From the NCBI GenBank assembly GCA_022695795.1, contig MU404064.1, positions 310,001 through 374,000 of the forward strand: a stretch of 64,000 bases of DNA, read 5' to 3'. The translations under genes and the position numbers were made by a program. Positions 22,388 through 35,030 of this stretch are shown piece after piece. Source of the DNA: Biscogniauxia marginata (taxonomy: Eukaryota; Ascomycota; Sordariomycetes; Xylariales; Xylariaceae). Numbering within the stretch: position 1 is the first letter of the stretch; every line of letters begins with the position of its first letter. The notes beneath the pieces were generated by a model. The model made no database searches, was not told the DNA's origin, and saw only the letters and a program-made list of their open reading frames with translations.

Positions 22388-23427
22388 ATGTTGTCGATCG
22401 CCGTGCTCCTTGTCCCACTGCTGGCCTTTGCCGGGCAGGCGACGGCGGCTACCTGGTACTTCCTCCGGTACTACCCGGCGTCGGGTCAGAAGTTCACGTC
22501 GTTTTCTGGGGTCATGAGCATCCCGAGCCTGCCGCAGGCCGGTACTGTAAGCCGATTTATTCATTGGCTCTTGCCACCTGCCCGTGAGGATTAAAGCCGC
22601 GTCACCGCACACAATACAGCACGCGATCTCTTTACAGCCCTTACTCATATACTTCGATGTAACGATCCTGACTCGTGCTATCATAGTACTACCTCTGGCC
22701 GGGGCTGCAGCCCACCGACGACAGTGGCGTGTATCAGAACGTGCTGGACGGCCGGAGCGGGACCTGGTGGATTGGTTCCGGCTGGTGCTGCTCCAACCCG
22801 AGTCTACCGTGGGGAAGCGGTTTCAACACGTATCAAGGCGAGAAGGTTACCTTCAGCAACACCCTTGGCAGCTCCGGCTGGACTTCAACCCTGACCCGTC
22901 AGTCCACTGGCGACACTGTGACGGACACCTTTGCACTAGGTATGAATTATCGTCTAGGGGGGCTAGATGTGAGTGGCATCACGGCACACTAACATATTCG
23001 CCGTGTAGCGGACAAGTCGTTCAACCAGGCGTTATTCGCCATTGAACTGTAAGCACTTATCCCGACTCCAAACTTGCTTAACGTTTATCTTAGCTGACCT
23101 GCCATTCAGCACCGGTGTTAGTTGGGATTTTGGCCCTCTCGAATTCACCGACGTCGTGATTGTGAGTATACCTCGGTCTTTCCTGAAGGCTCACTTTAAA
23201 TGTTAAGAGGATACAACCCGCAGGAGGTCTTGTAGACGGGAAAAAGGAAAAAGAGCTGACTGTGAATATAGACAAGTACTGGTAGCAGCGACTCGAGCTG
23301 GTGCGACAATAGCCCTGAGAACTACAACGGAGCGTCCGTGTACTCGATCAGCGGAGTGAGTGCCAGCGTGAGCGGCAGCACTGTGACTTGTACCATAGAC
23401 TCTGTGGTTCTTGAATCACCAGCTTAG
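22388..23427 (+). CDS. Secreted beta-rich protein, possibly eqolisin/concanavalin-like fold
   Basis: Five exons: 22388-22546, 22687-22939, 23009-23048, 23110-23161 and 23272-23427, which join in frame to 219 aa. Residues 1-20 are a signal peptide (MLSIAVLLVPLLAFAGQATA). The rest is rich in Gly, Ser, Thr, Trp and Tyr, with YYLWPGLQP, WWIGSGWCCSNPSLPWG, GWTSTLTRQSTG, WDFGPLEFTDVVI and a C-terminal Cys pair. The order of these strands recalls the G1 (eqolisin) peptidase fold and related ConA-like proteins, but I cannot identify a catalytic Gln/Glu pair with confidence. I therefore do not call it a protease. Exon 3 is only 40 nt. The exon 4 acceptor must be CATTCAG at 23103-23109, using branch CTGAC, because the earlier CTTAG would put a TGA in frame. 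Confidence 0.8.
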
Positions 23428-25174
23428 GTTGTAGTATAGCATTGAATAGAATGTGACTACCTATTCTTCTGGAAAGTCTCAACTGGAATTCACAGCTAGT
23501 GCCACTTACTTCCATCTAGAACCAAACTGGAACCGAGTCCAGAAGGATATATCTAATATTATAGTCTTCGTTACTAGAATGATATATTTTATAGTATGCG
23601 TTCGAGACATCGTGTGGCCTTATTAAGTGAAACGATAGGTAGGTAATATAAAAGAGTTCCAGTGTCGGTCAGTGAGACCTCAGAGTAGATGTCAGGGGTG
23701 TAACCTAGGAACTAGTCTCAGAGATCAGGCGCACCTTGCACTTGCAAACGATTACGGAAAAGAGAAGAAAGGCATAAATTTGATAAACATGTCATGCTCG
23801 CCCTGAAAATCTTGAGGGAGCTTCGGGGCTGAGATCCAGATAGGGGAATCGTGTATCTATCTGCTCAATGTGTTCTTGGTTATCGTATCTGGCTGGTCGT
23901 CTTATAGCCAATGAAGGTAATCCAGTGTCGCTTTTACACAGCGTAAAGTTAAATGACTGCAAAACTTAGTCTCACTAAGGGGGTCATAATCATGTCATAA
24001 TATTTAGAATAGAAGCCTCGCCTTACTATGTCTTAGTCATCTCTTAAGGGGAAAGAACTAGATAGAGCCTAGCTAGGTAGGGACAGCTCTATACCAGTTT
24101 GCTAGAGAAACCATTAGACGATAATTTAGTTATTACCCCTCTTTAATTCTTGAAGCAAGGTGGGAAGCGGTGGAACTTGTAAGTTTCAGGTAGTGGACCT
24201 GCGTTGTTAGAGAGCGAACATCTTCTGCATAGTCGTCATGGCTGACGACGGATTCTAATTGTGGGATGGTGGGTAACGTGGGTTTAACTCTGGAGACTCG
24301 AGTAGGATCTGCAGTCTGTGTGGCAGCTTTGAGAAATGCCGATCCGCGCGCCGGTGGGTTTTATAGTGTATAAAGATCGGATGGGACCATCTAAGCTCTG
24401 GCTCTAAAGGTTTAAAAATAAATGCGTACCTTAAGTATAGTTGATACGGGTGGAAAAGAAGATCGCATTGAAACGACCGATTATACGTGTGGGTTAAGAT
24501 TAGGTAGTATAAGAAAAGAGTAGGTAGGTAAAGTTATTAAGCGCGCGCAAATGAAAAGGAGTCACACAACCCATCGCGGAATGATGTGAGGTACTAAATT
24601 ACATGTAGGTACATACCTACATAAGGTAGGCACATAAGGTAGGTAGGTACGCTTAGGTCGACGGATGGCGCGGAGGATGCGCTCCTTGCCACATACTACC
24701 TAGTGGACGCTACTTGCTGCCTTGCATCCGCTCATTACCTACTGACCCAGACCCCCCAACCATTCATTCGTCTCCAACTTCCTTCAACCTTTTTCTTTTC
24801 TCCCCCTCCTACATCCCTACATAACACTTGCTACATCTTTCTTTGGTCTTGGTGAATCCACTGTTTTATAAAGGGTTTCTCTTTTCTTTTCTTTTCGCTG
24901 GCGAAAACCATCAATCAGGAGAAAGAAGGGGGGAAATCACAAGCCGGACCAGATCCCCCGGAGAAGGGTCCTCGCATCGCATCAGCTAGTCGGTCCTGTA
25001 GCCCGTTTGATCGCACAGATCCCCCATCGGAATCGATCTGTCGTCATCGACTCGAAAGTTCTAGTGCCCCCAGTGACATTCAATCTTCGTCAAAAGCCCG
25101 CCGAGATTTCCTAGTCCGATTTGCGCACCGCCTCTGATTGTATTCTCGTCTTTCTTTTTAACCTTGTTTTCAAG
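23428..25174. other. Intergenic with long pyrimidine-rich leader
   Basis: 1.7 kb. The first part is AT-rich and featureless. From about 24600 there are GTAGGTA-type repeats. From about 24770 to 25130 there is a C/T-rich stretch consistent with the promoter and 5' leader of the Mpv17-family gene. Confidence 0.5.
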
Positions 25175-26316
25175 ATGACTTGGGAACTCACCCGCCGCCG
25201 ATTCATTCGGGCCGTCAATAGCAAATTTATCTTCGACCGGGTTGTATGTCCATGTCTACTCTACTGTATTCCACCTGCGAATCCGCATGCATCCGAGAGT
25301 CGTCGCACGCCAACCAATACTGTCCCCAAACCCACACCCCATCAATCAAGCAATCCATCAAACATTTTTCTTTCGCCTAACCTAGTCGACTGTCCTCGCT
25401 GACCATGTCCTAACAATAACAACTCTAGCCTCTTCTCCATGCTGTCATTTTCTTCATCGAGATGGTTATCGTCGCGCGCTTGGTCTCGCGGTTTAATGCC
25501 TACTACGATGAACGGCCAGGTACGCATGCTACAGACCTCTCCCATCACCGTCATCGTTATCACCACTTAACTTAATCTGACAACATTTGCTTTAGTACTC
25601 ACCATGATGGTGACGAACGCCGTTCTCAATGGCATAGCCGATACCGTCGCCCAGACCATCACATCCGTCCGGCAGCGAGCGCTCCGAAAGCCCGGCGGCA
25701 TCACAAAAGACGACCCGATAGCGATCGAGATCCACGAGCTGGATCGCAAGAACCCTTACTATAACAAGGATCTAATCCCGGATTCCAAGTTGCTGCCGCC
25801 GCCCTTCGACTTCGAGCGCCTGACGAGATTCATGGCGTATGGGTTCGCCATGGCACCGGTGCAGTACAAGTGGTTTGGCTTTTTGTCACGGGCGTTTCCT
25901 ATCACCAAGGCGAGCGCCTTCGTCCCGGCCATGAAGCGAGTGGCTTTCGACCAGCTGATCTTCGCGCCCTTTGGTATTGCGTGTTTCTTCACCGCCATGA
26001 CGATCGCAGAGGGAGGTGGTCGGAGAGCAGTCGCACATAAGCTTAGGGACATGTACATCCCGACCCTGAAGGCGAACTTTATGGTCTGGCCGGCTGTGCA
26101 GATCATCAACTTCCGATTGATGCCGGTTCAGTTCCAGCTGGTGAGTTAAACCGGGGGATATCTAGGCCGAGAATGCATTGCAATGCTGACAAGATTTAAT
26201 AGCCTTTTGTGTCTACTATTGGTATTGCTTGGACTGCATACCTCTCCCTGAGCAACGCTTCGGAAGAGGCTGAACAGAAACCGGCTCCCCGCTCTACTAG
26301 CGACATCCAACTATAG
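25175..26316 (+). CDS. Mpv17/PMP22 family membrane protein
   Basis: Proteins of this family sit in peroxisomal, mitochondrial inner or vacuolar membranes and affect permeability. Four exons: 25175-25243, 25429-25519, 25596-26140 and 26203-26316, in frame, 272 aa. Family features: FNAYYDERPVLTMMVTNAVLNG with the GIADTVAQ helix, RFMAYGFAMAPVQYKWFGFL, FDQLIFAPFGIACFF, and the signature NFMVWPAVQIINF followed by IGIAWTAYLS. A ~40-residue insertion rich in charged residues (around 80-115) separates the first two membrane segments, as in larger fungal members. Exon 1 (MTWELTRRRFIRAV) is supported by splice signals and phase only. A start at the ATG at 25461 is the alternative. Confidence 0.88.
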
Positions 26317-27137
26317 TTTACTCCTCTCTCTGGTACAACATTGCGAGGTAGTCTGTCATTTGTGTAATAGTTCTAGGGTTCCTTGGTCAGTAAAATGCAG
26401 GCGTTTGGGTGGTTCCCAATTTGACCAAGATGCTCGGCCGTGGTCGACATGATAGAGGGAGGCGTGGCGTTATTTTGGAGATTGGTTCGAGCAGTCTGGG
26501 CGTTGCAGATTCTCATAAAGCTCTGTACACCTGTACCTAAGAAATCAGATGCATTATGCACGCATATTCGCCAGCAGACCCCCGCCTATTAGATGATAGT
26601 GGTGATTGTCTATGTTGTTGTCTTATTGGTTATGCGGAAAACATGCCATCTGCTCCGGGCCGACAAAAGAACATGATAGGACGAATCGGTGAGCGAGTGA
26701 TATGCAACAACGCGAGCGCGGCTGAGACGAAATGTATTCGGAGCCATGCTACGCTACCCGCATTCGTCACGCCCGATGTTTTGCTGCTGCGAGTCACGGC
26801 GGTGGCCGCGGGCGGGTTTAACGTAAGATAGCGGATAGCAGATAGCGGGTCGGGGAAGACCAACGTCACGGCAAAGCTTTTTGCTTGACCTTCACCCCAC
26901 CAAAAGCCTCTTGGCCTGCTGCCCCTCCATCCCTCCTCTTATTACGAGAACCTACCTTATCAACCTCTTCTCAACGTTGCGTGTTTTTCTACCTCCGTAT
27001 CACACCACAACAATACGATAGCAATTATTCAAATACCGCAGTGGTCTCCTCCAACTAGCTTTTCTAATTATCTGAGACTAATTTTCCGAGTAATTCTCCA
27101 GAACTCACTGCTCTCCCAGAGAACATAGTCCGTAATC
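26317..27137. other. Intergenic upstream of PGK
   Basis: 821 bp. The right part (about 26890-27130) is pyrimidine-rich, with CCTCC/CTTCTC strings, as usual upstream of strongly expressed fungal genes. The open frame at 26556-26831 has no recognisable content. Confidence 0.55.
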
Positions 27138-28617
27138 ATGTCTCTTTCCAGCAAGCTATCCATCACCGACTGCGACCTCAAGGGCAAACGGGTGCTTATC
27201 CGGGTATGTTTTTGTTAGAATCATCCCCTATAATCATAAACGAATTGCCTACAACATTACCTGTTACCGCTGTGCTACGTCTGAAGTTGTTGCTAACAGT
27301 GGCGTGAATACAGGTCGACTTCAACGTCCCCCTCGACGCGGACAAGAAGGTCACCAACAACCAGCGTATCGCCGGTGCCATCCCCACTATCAAATATGCC
27401 ATTGATAATGGCGCCAAGGCCGTGATCCTCATGTCTCACCTTGGCCGTCCCGATGGCAAGGTCAACCCCAAATACAGCCTCAAGCCCGTCGTCCCAGAGC
27501 TCGAGAAGCTGCTAGGCAAGAGCGTTCAGTTCGCCCCGGACAGTGTCGGCCCCGAGGTTGAAGCCATCGTCTCCAAGGCGGACAACGGCCAGGTCATCCT
27601 GCTCGAGAACTTGCGCTTCCACGCCGAGGAGGAAGGCTCTTCCAAGGACGCCGAGGGCAAGAAGGTCAAGGCCGATAAGGCTAAGGTCGACGAGTTCCGC
27701 AAGGGTCTGACGGCGCTTGGTGATATCTACATCAGTGCGTATATTCCATTCCCATTCATTCCCCCGTGATGCTTTCTGTCGTGTTGTATGATCTTGCAAG
27801 CCATCCTTGGCATTTGCCATTCATTACTGATCATGCCAATACTCGTCCAGACGATGCATTCGGAACTGCTCACCGTGCTCATTCGTCCATGGTCGGTGTC
27901 GACCTACCACAGAAGGCTGCCGGCTTCCTGATGAAGAAGGAGCTCGACTACTTCGCGAAGGCCCTCGAGTCTCCTAAGCGACCCTTCCTGGCCATCTTGG
28001 GTGGCGCCAAGGTGTCGGACAAGATCCAATTGATTGACAACTTACTGGACAAGGTCAACATCCTGGTCATCTGTGGTGGCATGGCTTTCACGTTCAAGAA
28101 GACGCTCTTCAACGTTAGCATTGGTAACTCGCTGTTCGACGAGGCCGGATCCAAGACGGTCGGTCAGCTGCTCGAGAAGGCTAAGAAGAACGGTGTCAAA
28201 GTGGTGCTCCCCGTAGACTACGTAACGGCAGACAAGTTCGACAAGGACGCGACGACGGGCACCGCCACTGATAAGGAAGGAATTCCTGACGGCTGGATGG
28301 GCCTCGACTGTGGCCCGGAGTCGATCAAGCTGTACAAGGAGGCCATTGACTCGGCTCAGACGATCCTATGGAACGGCCCTGCCGGCGTTTTCGAGTTCGA
28401 AAAGTTCGCCAACGGTACCAAGGCGACGCTCGACGCATTCACGGCCGCCGTGGCCCAGGGCAAAATCGGCATCATCGGCGGCGGTGACACGGCTACTGTC
28501 GCGGCCAAGTACGGCGCCGAGGACAAGTGCTCGCACGTCTCAACCGGCGGTGGTGCTTCACTTGAGCTGCTCGAGGGCAAGGCACTGCCGGGTGTTGTCG
28601 CTCTCAGCTCGAAATGA
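27138..28617 (+). CDS. PGK1: Phosphoglycerate kinase
   Basis: A cytosolic glycolytic enzyme that transfers phosphate between 1,3-bisphosphoglycerate and ADP. Three exons: 27138-27203, 27314-27734 and 27851-28617, 417 aa, exactly the usual length. Conserved elements in order: [93 protein letters not shown] and [14 protein letters not shown]. The first intron falls straight after 22 codons, at KRVLIR/VDFN. The second splits the codon before DAFG. The frame that runs into intron 2 is retained-intron noise. It has a pyrimidine-rich promoter and no sign of damage. Confidence 0.99.
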
Positions 28618-29136
28618 GGGTCAGAAAAGGGGGTAGCAGCAGTACATCTATGAAAAGACAGCGTTCTGTGCTCATTGCTACACCGCACCTCTCCACGCAT
28701 ATTTAATTATGGGATTTCCAACTGTAAGTCGACAAAAATAGATGGTTTTTGGGACTGGGGGGATCAACGCGTTTGCGGAGTGAGGAATAAGGATAATCAA
28801 TGGCTTGTGCGGTTCAGGCGGTGGGAAATAAAATAAAACCAAAAATCGCAGTCGGCTGTATCCAGTTAAACAGTAAAAATGAAAATAAAAAGGCACTTGA
28901 CCTAACTCGTTGGCTTATGCAGATACGCAGCCTGCTTTGGATGAAGATCTGACTACGCGATGCTTTTTACCGGGGGTGAGAATTGTGAAGCTGGATGGAG
29001 ATGATGAATTGTGTCCTTAAAACTAATAAGTAGAACGTACGTACTAATTGAATTTTCAAAAAAATATCTCAAGTTTCCTTTCCTTTATTTTCCTTTTCTC
29101 CTGTATATCGTATTAAATTATGTCGTACATTATATG

Positions 29137-29156
29137 TATATATATATATATATATA
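29137..29156. repeat. (TA)10 microsatellite
   Basis: A perfect dinucleotide run downstream of PGK. Confidence 0.9.
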
Positions 29157-29391
29157 ACTTTAAGAAGAGAGAACCAACCGATCGGGGTTTCTTCTATATA
29201 CTATACACCTTAGGTAAGGTTTGTTCGTAGGTATGGGTATTAAGCAAAACATAATAGCATTTGTCCGTATACATGTACGTAGGTTAATTCAAAGTATAGG
29301 TATGTAAAGGTGTGAATCAAGGATGGGAGAATGGATGATTGGTGGTGGTGGTGGTAGTGGTAGATATGTGATTTACCTAGATCTGACCACA

Positions 29392-29398
29392 CCCCCCC

Positions 29399-29430
<32 letters not shown>

Positions 29431-29433
29431 TTT
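29392..29433. repeat. C15-T27 homopolymer junction
   Basis: 15 C are followed directly by 27 T. Read lengths here are prone to error. Confidence 0.85.
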
Positions 29434-29959
29434 GGCACCGGCCGAGTGTAAGGTCTGATGGTATCTTTACCTTGTTTATATCTATATATCTCGTAGCGGG
29501 GTGAGGGTAGGCGTTTTTGTTGGTCTTCTTCTTTTCAAATATTTCTTTTATCGGTTAGGTGAAAGATGAAAGGGGGGGCTTTTGAAGATGGACCATCTGT
29601 CCCGTCCATGATATGTTTTTTGCCTGCATGACTTATTTACGGGCTTGACTGACTACCTGGCAAGGGGTGTGTTTCTCCTAGGGCAGCTCTGTTTGTTTTT
29701 GTTTCCTGTCTGCGAATACGTGGCAGCGTTCGCAGGAAGTACACACCACCCGTCTCTCTCTATCTCTCTGTTTTACCCCTCTATTTACTTTGCTTTGTTT
29801 TTTTTTTCTCAGTCCACTTTCTGCCTCCCTCCATCCGCGGTGCCATTGTTGAGATAAGCTTTTTGTAAGTTCCATCGCAGACATTACCACCCCTTCCTGT
29901 CTACCTAGACTTCCACCAGCTTTCCGGACCCCGTTAAACTGTCACACTGGTTCGTTCGC

Positions 29960-30560
29960 TCATCTCCGCTTCGACTGCTCAACTTTCTTGAGTTCTTCCC
30001 TGTGTTGGCGGGTTATGATGTCAGTTTTTGCTCGTCGGAAAGTTGTGGAATATGGGAAGGGCTTTGGAGGGAATAGAATGACGCGAGAGATAGGGATGAG
30101 AGAGATCAGATACACGTATAGGTGCAAATGTGCATTGAGGAGCGCAAAGGTAAAAGGTGAGACCGTATGCATGGTAGGAACATGATATACACACCTCAGC
30201 TGTGCAGAGAAGTCGTCGCTTGTGTCATCATCGTCCCAGCTCTCCTCCCACAGGTGCTGCGTCGTGCCGTTACCGCCGGCAGCGGTCGCGGATGCGGCCT
30301 CGGTCTCCTCAGCCGGCCAGTCTGGATGCAGAAGAAAAAGTTAGCCGGCAGTCTTTTCAATGCATTGGATAGCGGTAGGGTTGGGTAAGGAGGTAGTTCG
30401 ATATGTGGCGGGGTAGAAGAAACGCACCCTCGACGGGGAAATCCTCGAACTCGTCATCTTCCTCGAGCGCGGCGGCAGACTTCTGCTGCGTCTGCGCCTG
30501 CTGCTCGGGCTTCGTCTCGCTAGCGGTCTTGGTCTTATCCTCGTTCGTCGGGGCGGCCAT
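29960..30560 (-). CDS. SEM1: 26S proteasome subunit SEM1/DSS1 (Rpn15)
   Basis: A small acidic, intrinsically disordered subunit of the proteasome lid that also serves the TREX-2 mRNA export and BRCA2-type complexes. Three exons: 30560-30428, 30321-30195 and 29999-29960, joined in phases 1 and 2, giving 99 aa. Both acidic aromatic motifs are present: DDEFEDFPVE-DWP across the first junction and LWEESWDDDDTSDDF in exon 2. The helix EELKKVEQSKRR closes the protein. The N-terminus is a Gln/Lys/Thr-rich extension. It is divergent from the IML2 gene. Because each exon is short, this gene is easy to miss in automatic ORF calls. Confidence 0.96.
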
Positions 30561-31696
30561 GGTTGGAGGTCTGTGGGTTTACGAGTGTACCTAGGTAAGT
30601 GTGACTATATGGGCGTGTGACTCGTTGATCTAGGGTCAGTTGGTTTGCGGTTTGGTAGTTTAGAATTATGCGCGTACGAGGTGTCTGGCGTGCGTGTCTT
30701 GCGGTGTTTTTTGGGCGGTAGGGAATGCGACCTTGGTCGTGACGTTTTTGGGTGTTTATGTAGGGACGTTGGAAGAGGAGGCTGAGATGGATGATGAGTT
30801 GCTCAGCAAACAAGACATTACCGGTACCGGCTGACAGAGCCGGCCGCAACTGGCAGACGGGACTAGGCACGTAGAGGGAGATAACTAAGGCCGAGCCTCC
30901 GGAGCTTTCGATTTATTGGTGGGGCCCTCATCGTACTACGCAGCTGACCAATCGTTGGCGCACCCGAGCTGCTGGGGCTTATGTTCTAATCTTAGGGCGA
31001 AGGCTTAGCTGTGCTCCCATTGTTGCCGGGCTCGACTACAGAAATCCCCTGCAGGGCCACCTTGGCCTGCGTCTTTATAATTCTCCTTTCGTTGTCAGCT
31101 CTGCCCGTCACACATCTCGTCTCGGAAATCCAACATCTTACTTGTGACTACGGGTGTTCAGACGACGTCCCCATTCGATACATACCCATAAACGACAGAT
31201 ATGGCCGTCATTCACTAACCACTCCACCAATCCTTAGATCCAACTCGACGTGGGCCTTAACCTTCCCTTGTTTTTCTTCTTTTTTTTTGCCTTCCTTTTG
31301 CCTTTCCCGACTAGACGACGTCATCCTCTCATCCCACTTTTCAGGGGTCTAGAAGATGATTTGAGTGATCGCACGAGGCCATTGGCATTCTAGACTCGGA
31401 CACGCGGATACGAACAGCAAGCCAAAAGGCCCAGCTTCTTATTCACCTTCCTTATAATCCTAACAAGGCCCTTGAAAATCCTTTTTTTTTTCTTTGTTCT
31501 CATCTTCTACTTGGCGATTGTACTCCCATCGTCTGACGAGGGTTCACATCCTGGGTCTAACAGTGAAGCCTCATCGGCGTCTGGACGTACACCACTTCAC
31601 CAGCCGCGAATCCACCCACAGCCTCCCAAGGCAAGGAGGCTGACGATATCAATATCTCTTAATTTTTCCCAGTCTGCATGCGCTCGTTAATTCGCC
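30561..31696. other. Divergent spacer between SEM1 and IML2
   Basis: 1.1 kb that serves two head-to-head housekeeping genes. The right third is C/T-rich (about 31230-31340 and 31470-31500). Short frames show no motif. Confidence 0.55.
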
Positions 31697-33986
31697 ATGA
31701 GTCGCTTAGGGTCCTGGTTCCGGGGTTCGACCCCGAAGACTAGTGCCACTCCCAGCCCTGCCGGGTCGCAAGTGGATCTGCGCGCTCAGAATATTCATCT
31801 GATGGAACACGCTATGACGAGCGCTGCTCTGATCATGAACGACGACATCGATGGTGCTGAGGAGAAACTGAAGAAATATGATTCTGCTTTCCATTCGCTT
31901 GGCATGTGTGTCTGCGTCTTCATGCGTAGTGTCTTGGGTTTTGAGAAAGCTATTATGATGGAAGCAAGCACTCGCCTAAACGACTGTGAGAACAGCGCTT
32001 GGAATGAGATGAAGAAGGCTCAGAAGGAGGCTGCGACCACCAACGGAAATGAGAACCGGATCTACCCCCCGGGAAGCGAGTATGCTTTAGTCCTTGCCGA
32101 AGCTCAGCTCATGTCCGCCATCGTTGCCGTCCTCCATGAGAGCCTGACAGAAGGTATCAAGGGCTTTTACAAGCTGCGGAAAGCCTTCATAACGCTAGAT
32201 GGTATAATGGAAGCGGAAAGTGCATATCTAAAGAAAAGAGGTCTCCAGCCGAATGGGTCGGCAAAGAAGGCTACACCGTCGCCTGAGAAGATGCCTGGAG
32301 GTTTTGACGACAACAGCGATGACAATAATGATGACGCCGACGACACAGACTTGGAGTTCGTCGATGCCGATGAATCTCATTCAGGAGAACAGACCCCATC
32401 TCAGTACGAAGGACATCTGGGCAAGGTTTCTGAACCCGAGAAGAAACTGAAGGAACTTTCTTTGAATTCGGACGAGAAATCTACAGTATCGGGAGAAAAG
32501 CCAGCTGTAAAAAGCGGCTTTGGGGGTGGACCCGACTCTGACATATTTACCGACCCAGTCGACATCTTCATTCACAGTGGCGCCAACATGTGCTTTGGTG
32601 TCTTGCTCTTGATAATATCTATGGTTCCACCAGCTTTCTCACGCTTGTTATCCATTATTGGATTTAAGGGTGACCGTGAACGAGGAGTTCAGATGCTTTG
32701 GCAGAGTTCCCAATTCAATAACATCAATGGAGCGGTAGCGGGTCTTATGCTTCTAGCCTATTACAATGGCCTTCTTGGGTTTTCTGATATCCTGCCCTCC
32801 GAAGAGGATGTTGAGAAGGGTGCAGTTGTTGGGTACCCGAAAGCCAGATGTGCGACTCTTCTTGCTAGTATGCGTTCACGCTACCCCGACAGCGGGCTTT
32901 GGCGGTTGGAAGAAGCCCGAGTCAAGGGCAATAGTCAGGATCTATATGGAGCAATTGAGATCCTAAAGAACAACACGGAGTCGAAAATGCGCCAGGTGAC
33001 AGCACTCAACAATTTCGAATTGTCATTGGATTCGATGTACGTTCAGGACTATTCCAGCATGCGCGAAAACTTCCTTCGATGTGTGGAACTCAACGACTGG
33101 AGCCCTGCCTTATATTATTATATCGCAGGATGTGCGGAATTGGAAAACTACCGTAATGCGTACCACGCAGAGAAGAAAGACGAGACAACAATTCAACGTC
33201 ACAGGATGAAGGCCGATGAACTTTTTAGAAAGGCCCCAACGGTGGCGGGCAAGAAAAAGCTCTTAGCACGACCGCTGCCATTCGAACAATTTGTCTCTCG
33301 CAAAATAGAGAAATGGGAAGAAAGATCAAAAGCGTTGAAAATTGATCTGGTAGATGCGGTTGGCGTCAGTCCTACTCAGGAGATGGTGTACCTGTGGAAT
33401 GGTATCAAGAAAATGCAATCGCCCGAGCTCGAAAAAGCCGAAAAGTCCCTATCTTGGGATCGTCTAACGGCATCCGAGGAAGCCCGAAACAAGATTAAGT
33501 CGGAGATAGACGAGCAGGCCGCGCAAGACGTGTGCCGTGCAGCTATTGTAAGGTCACTGGGCAGGTTCGAAGAAGCCAGAAGTCTGCTAGAGGACGTGCT
33601 AGTGATAGACAAGTAGGTTTAATTCGTGACTTGGGTAACCTTAACTAACCTTCATCAACAGACTTGCCTTTAAAGGGCCTACCAAGGACGATTATGCTCT
33701 ACCAGCCGCTTACTACGAGATGGCTGTTCTTGCGTGGGCTGAGGTGCTGAAACCCGAGTTGCGGAAATCTCTTTCTCCGACGACCGTCATCGAGACTAGT
33801 CCAGAGTCGAACGAGACAGAAGAGAGAGAATGGATTAGACAGAAGATGGATGACTGCCAGTCTTGGCTTGAAAAGGTTGCCAGGTGGGAGGCGTTTGTTT
33901 TGGATGCAAGAATCGGCATGCGTGTCCAGACCGGTATGGACACGATTAGATGGTACAAACGGGAGCACGGGTGGGCCACTGCTTGA
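31697..33986 (+). CDS. IML2: IML2/TTC39-family protein
   Basis: Two exons, 31697-33612 and 33662-33986, joined in phase 2 by a 49-bp intron (GTAGGT...CAACAG), 746 aa. Yeast Iml2 is associated with mitochondria and lipid droplets and with clearance of protein inclusions. The family has tetratricopeptide-like helical repeats. Visible: NIHLMEHAMTSAALIMNDD at the N-terminus, MCVCVFMRSVLGFEKAIMMEAS, an acidic low-complexity loop (about 200-265), GANMCFGVLLLIISMVPPAF (a hydrophobic helix pair), GFKGDRERGVQMLWQS, and C-terminal PTKDDYALPAAYYEMAVLAW. The domain order and length fit the family, and the frame is intact. Confidence 0.94.
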
Positions 33987-35030
33987 TTTCTTTCTGGGTA
34001 GTAGGTGGTCAAGAAAGGATCGGGTAAGGCATATCTATGGTATTATTAGATGGCATGGCGTGGCATCACATAGCATAGTCGTGGGCTTGTGACTGACACA
34101 GGTTACATGAGTCAGTCAGTCACCTTGGGCTTTGGGATACATACATTAGGTGCGTATATACACAGGAGCACACTTGGCGAGTGGAGTTCTGGTACAAGAA
34201 ACGTGGTTGACTTTTTATCATCACCACTAGTGAGCGAAATGATGAATTAAGTGAATGATTGGCATTGATCGGAATTTGCCTATACGGGTATGATTATATC
34301 GGCTTGTACAGGTGATTCGTGGCAATGACAACCCGACCTCGATTTAAGGGAGCGTATAACCTCAGACCTAACCCCCGCTTCGACTTATACGGCACTAGAG
34401 GTGTAGTAATAACCTCCTCTTCTAGATTTAGGTACTTAGGTATATATTATTAATAACCCCCTGAACTCAGTTTTCGTTTTCAATTTTTTATCAATAATAA
34501 TCGGTCGATTTACTGGGTAAGCCTTCTTTCCCTTCTTCACAAACCCACTGATAAGTGCGCCTCAGCCTAGGATTTATTGTGTGCCCAGGTAGCACTTGGC
34601 ATTGCTTAGCCTCGGCGGACATCGTTTAAAGACCTCATGGCAGGTCATATATTCAGAGAATGGGACCAGCAATCCCCCTTCCGATAGCGACCCTCGCAAT
34701 TACTGCCCTAGTCAATAAGGCGGGTTCAACTTGGATATTGCGTCAGCTGGCGAATCCCCCAGAGATATGAGACGTCGGTTGTTGTGATGTGCTAGTACGG
34801 AACAATGAACGCCTTTCACGCTTTCTCTGTGGCTCTCTTCTACTCTTACTATTCAACTAGACAGAAATTCACGAAGGTCAATTAGGTAATTTATATTGTT
34901 GTTCCTTAATCCTTAGTATCAACAGCATTAATACCTACTGAGTTTTAGTTCTGTGCTTACAAGACTTAATTTATCACGGTATACGTTGTTCATAAGAGGC
35001 AAATCTGTTTTATAGCTACTACTATAGTGG
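33987..35030. other. Convergent spacer
   Basis: 1.0 kb between the 3' ends of IML2 and the kinase-like gene. It is AT-rich from about 34400. No coding signal is seen. Confidence 0.55.

Larger units (their letters stand above)
28618..29959. other. Convergent spacer with simple repeats, PGK and SEM1
   Basis: 1.3 kb between two gene 3' ends. It contains (TA)10 at 29137-29156, a GGT repeat near 29341 and a C15T27 tract at 29392-29433. No gene is seen. Confidence 0.6.

Noticed and set aside
27735..27850. Apparent reading-through of PGK intron 2 as coding
   Set aside because: The conserved PGK sequence resumes only after CCAG at 27850. The in-frame stretch between is intron.
31720..31740. B-box-like GGGGTTCGACCCC
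   Set aside because: Lies in the conserved first codons of the IML2 gene. No tRNA fold.
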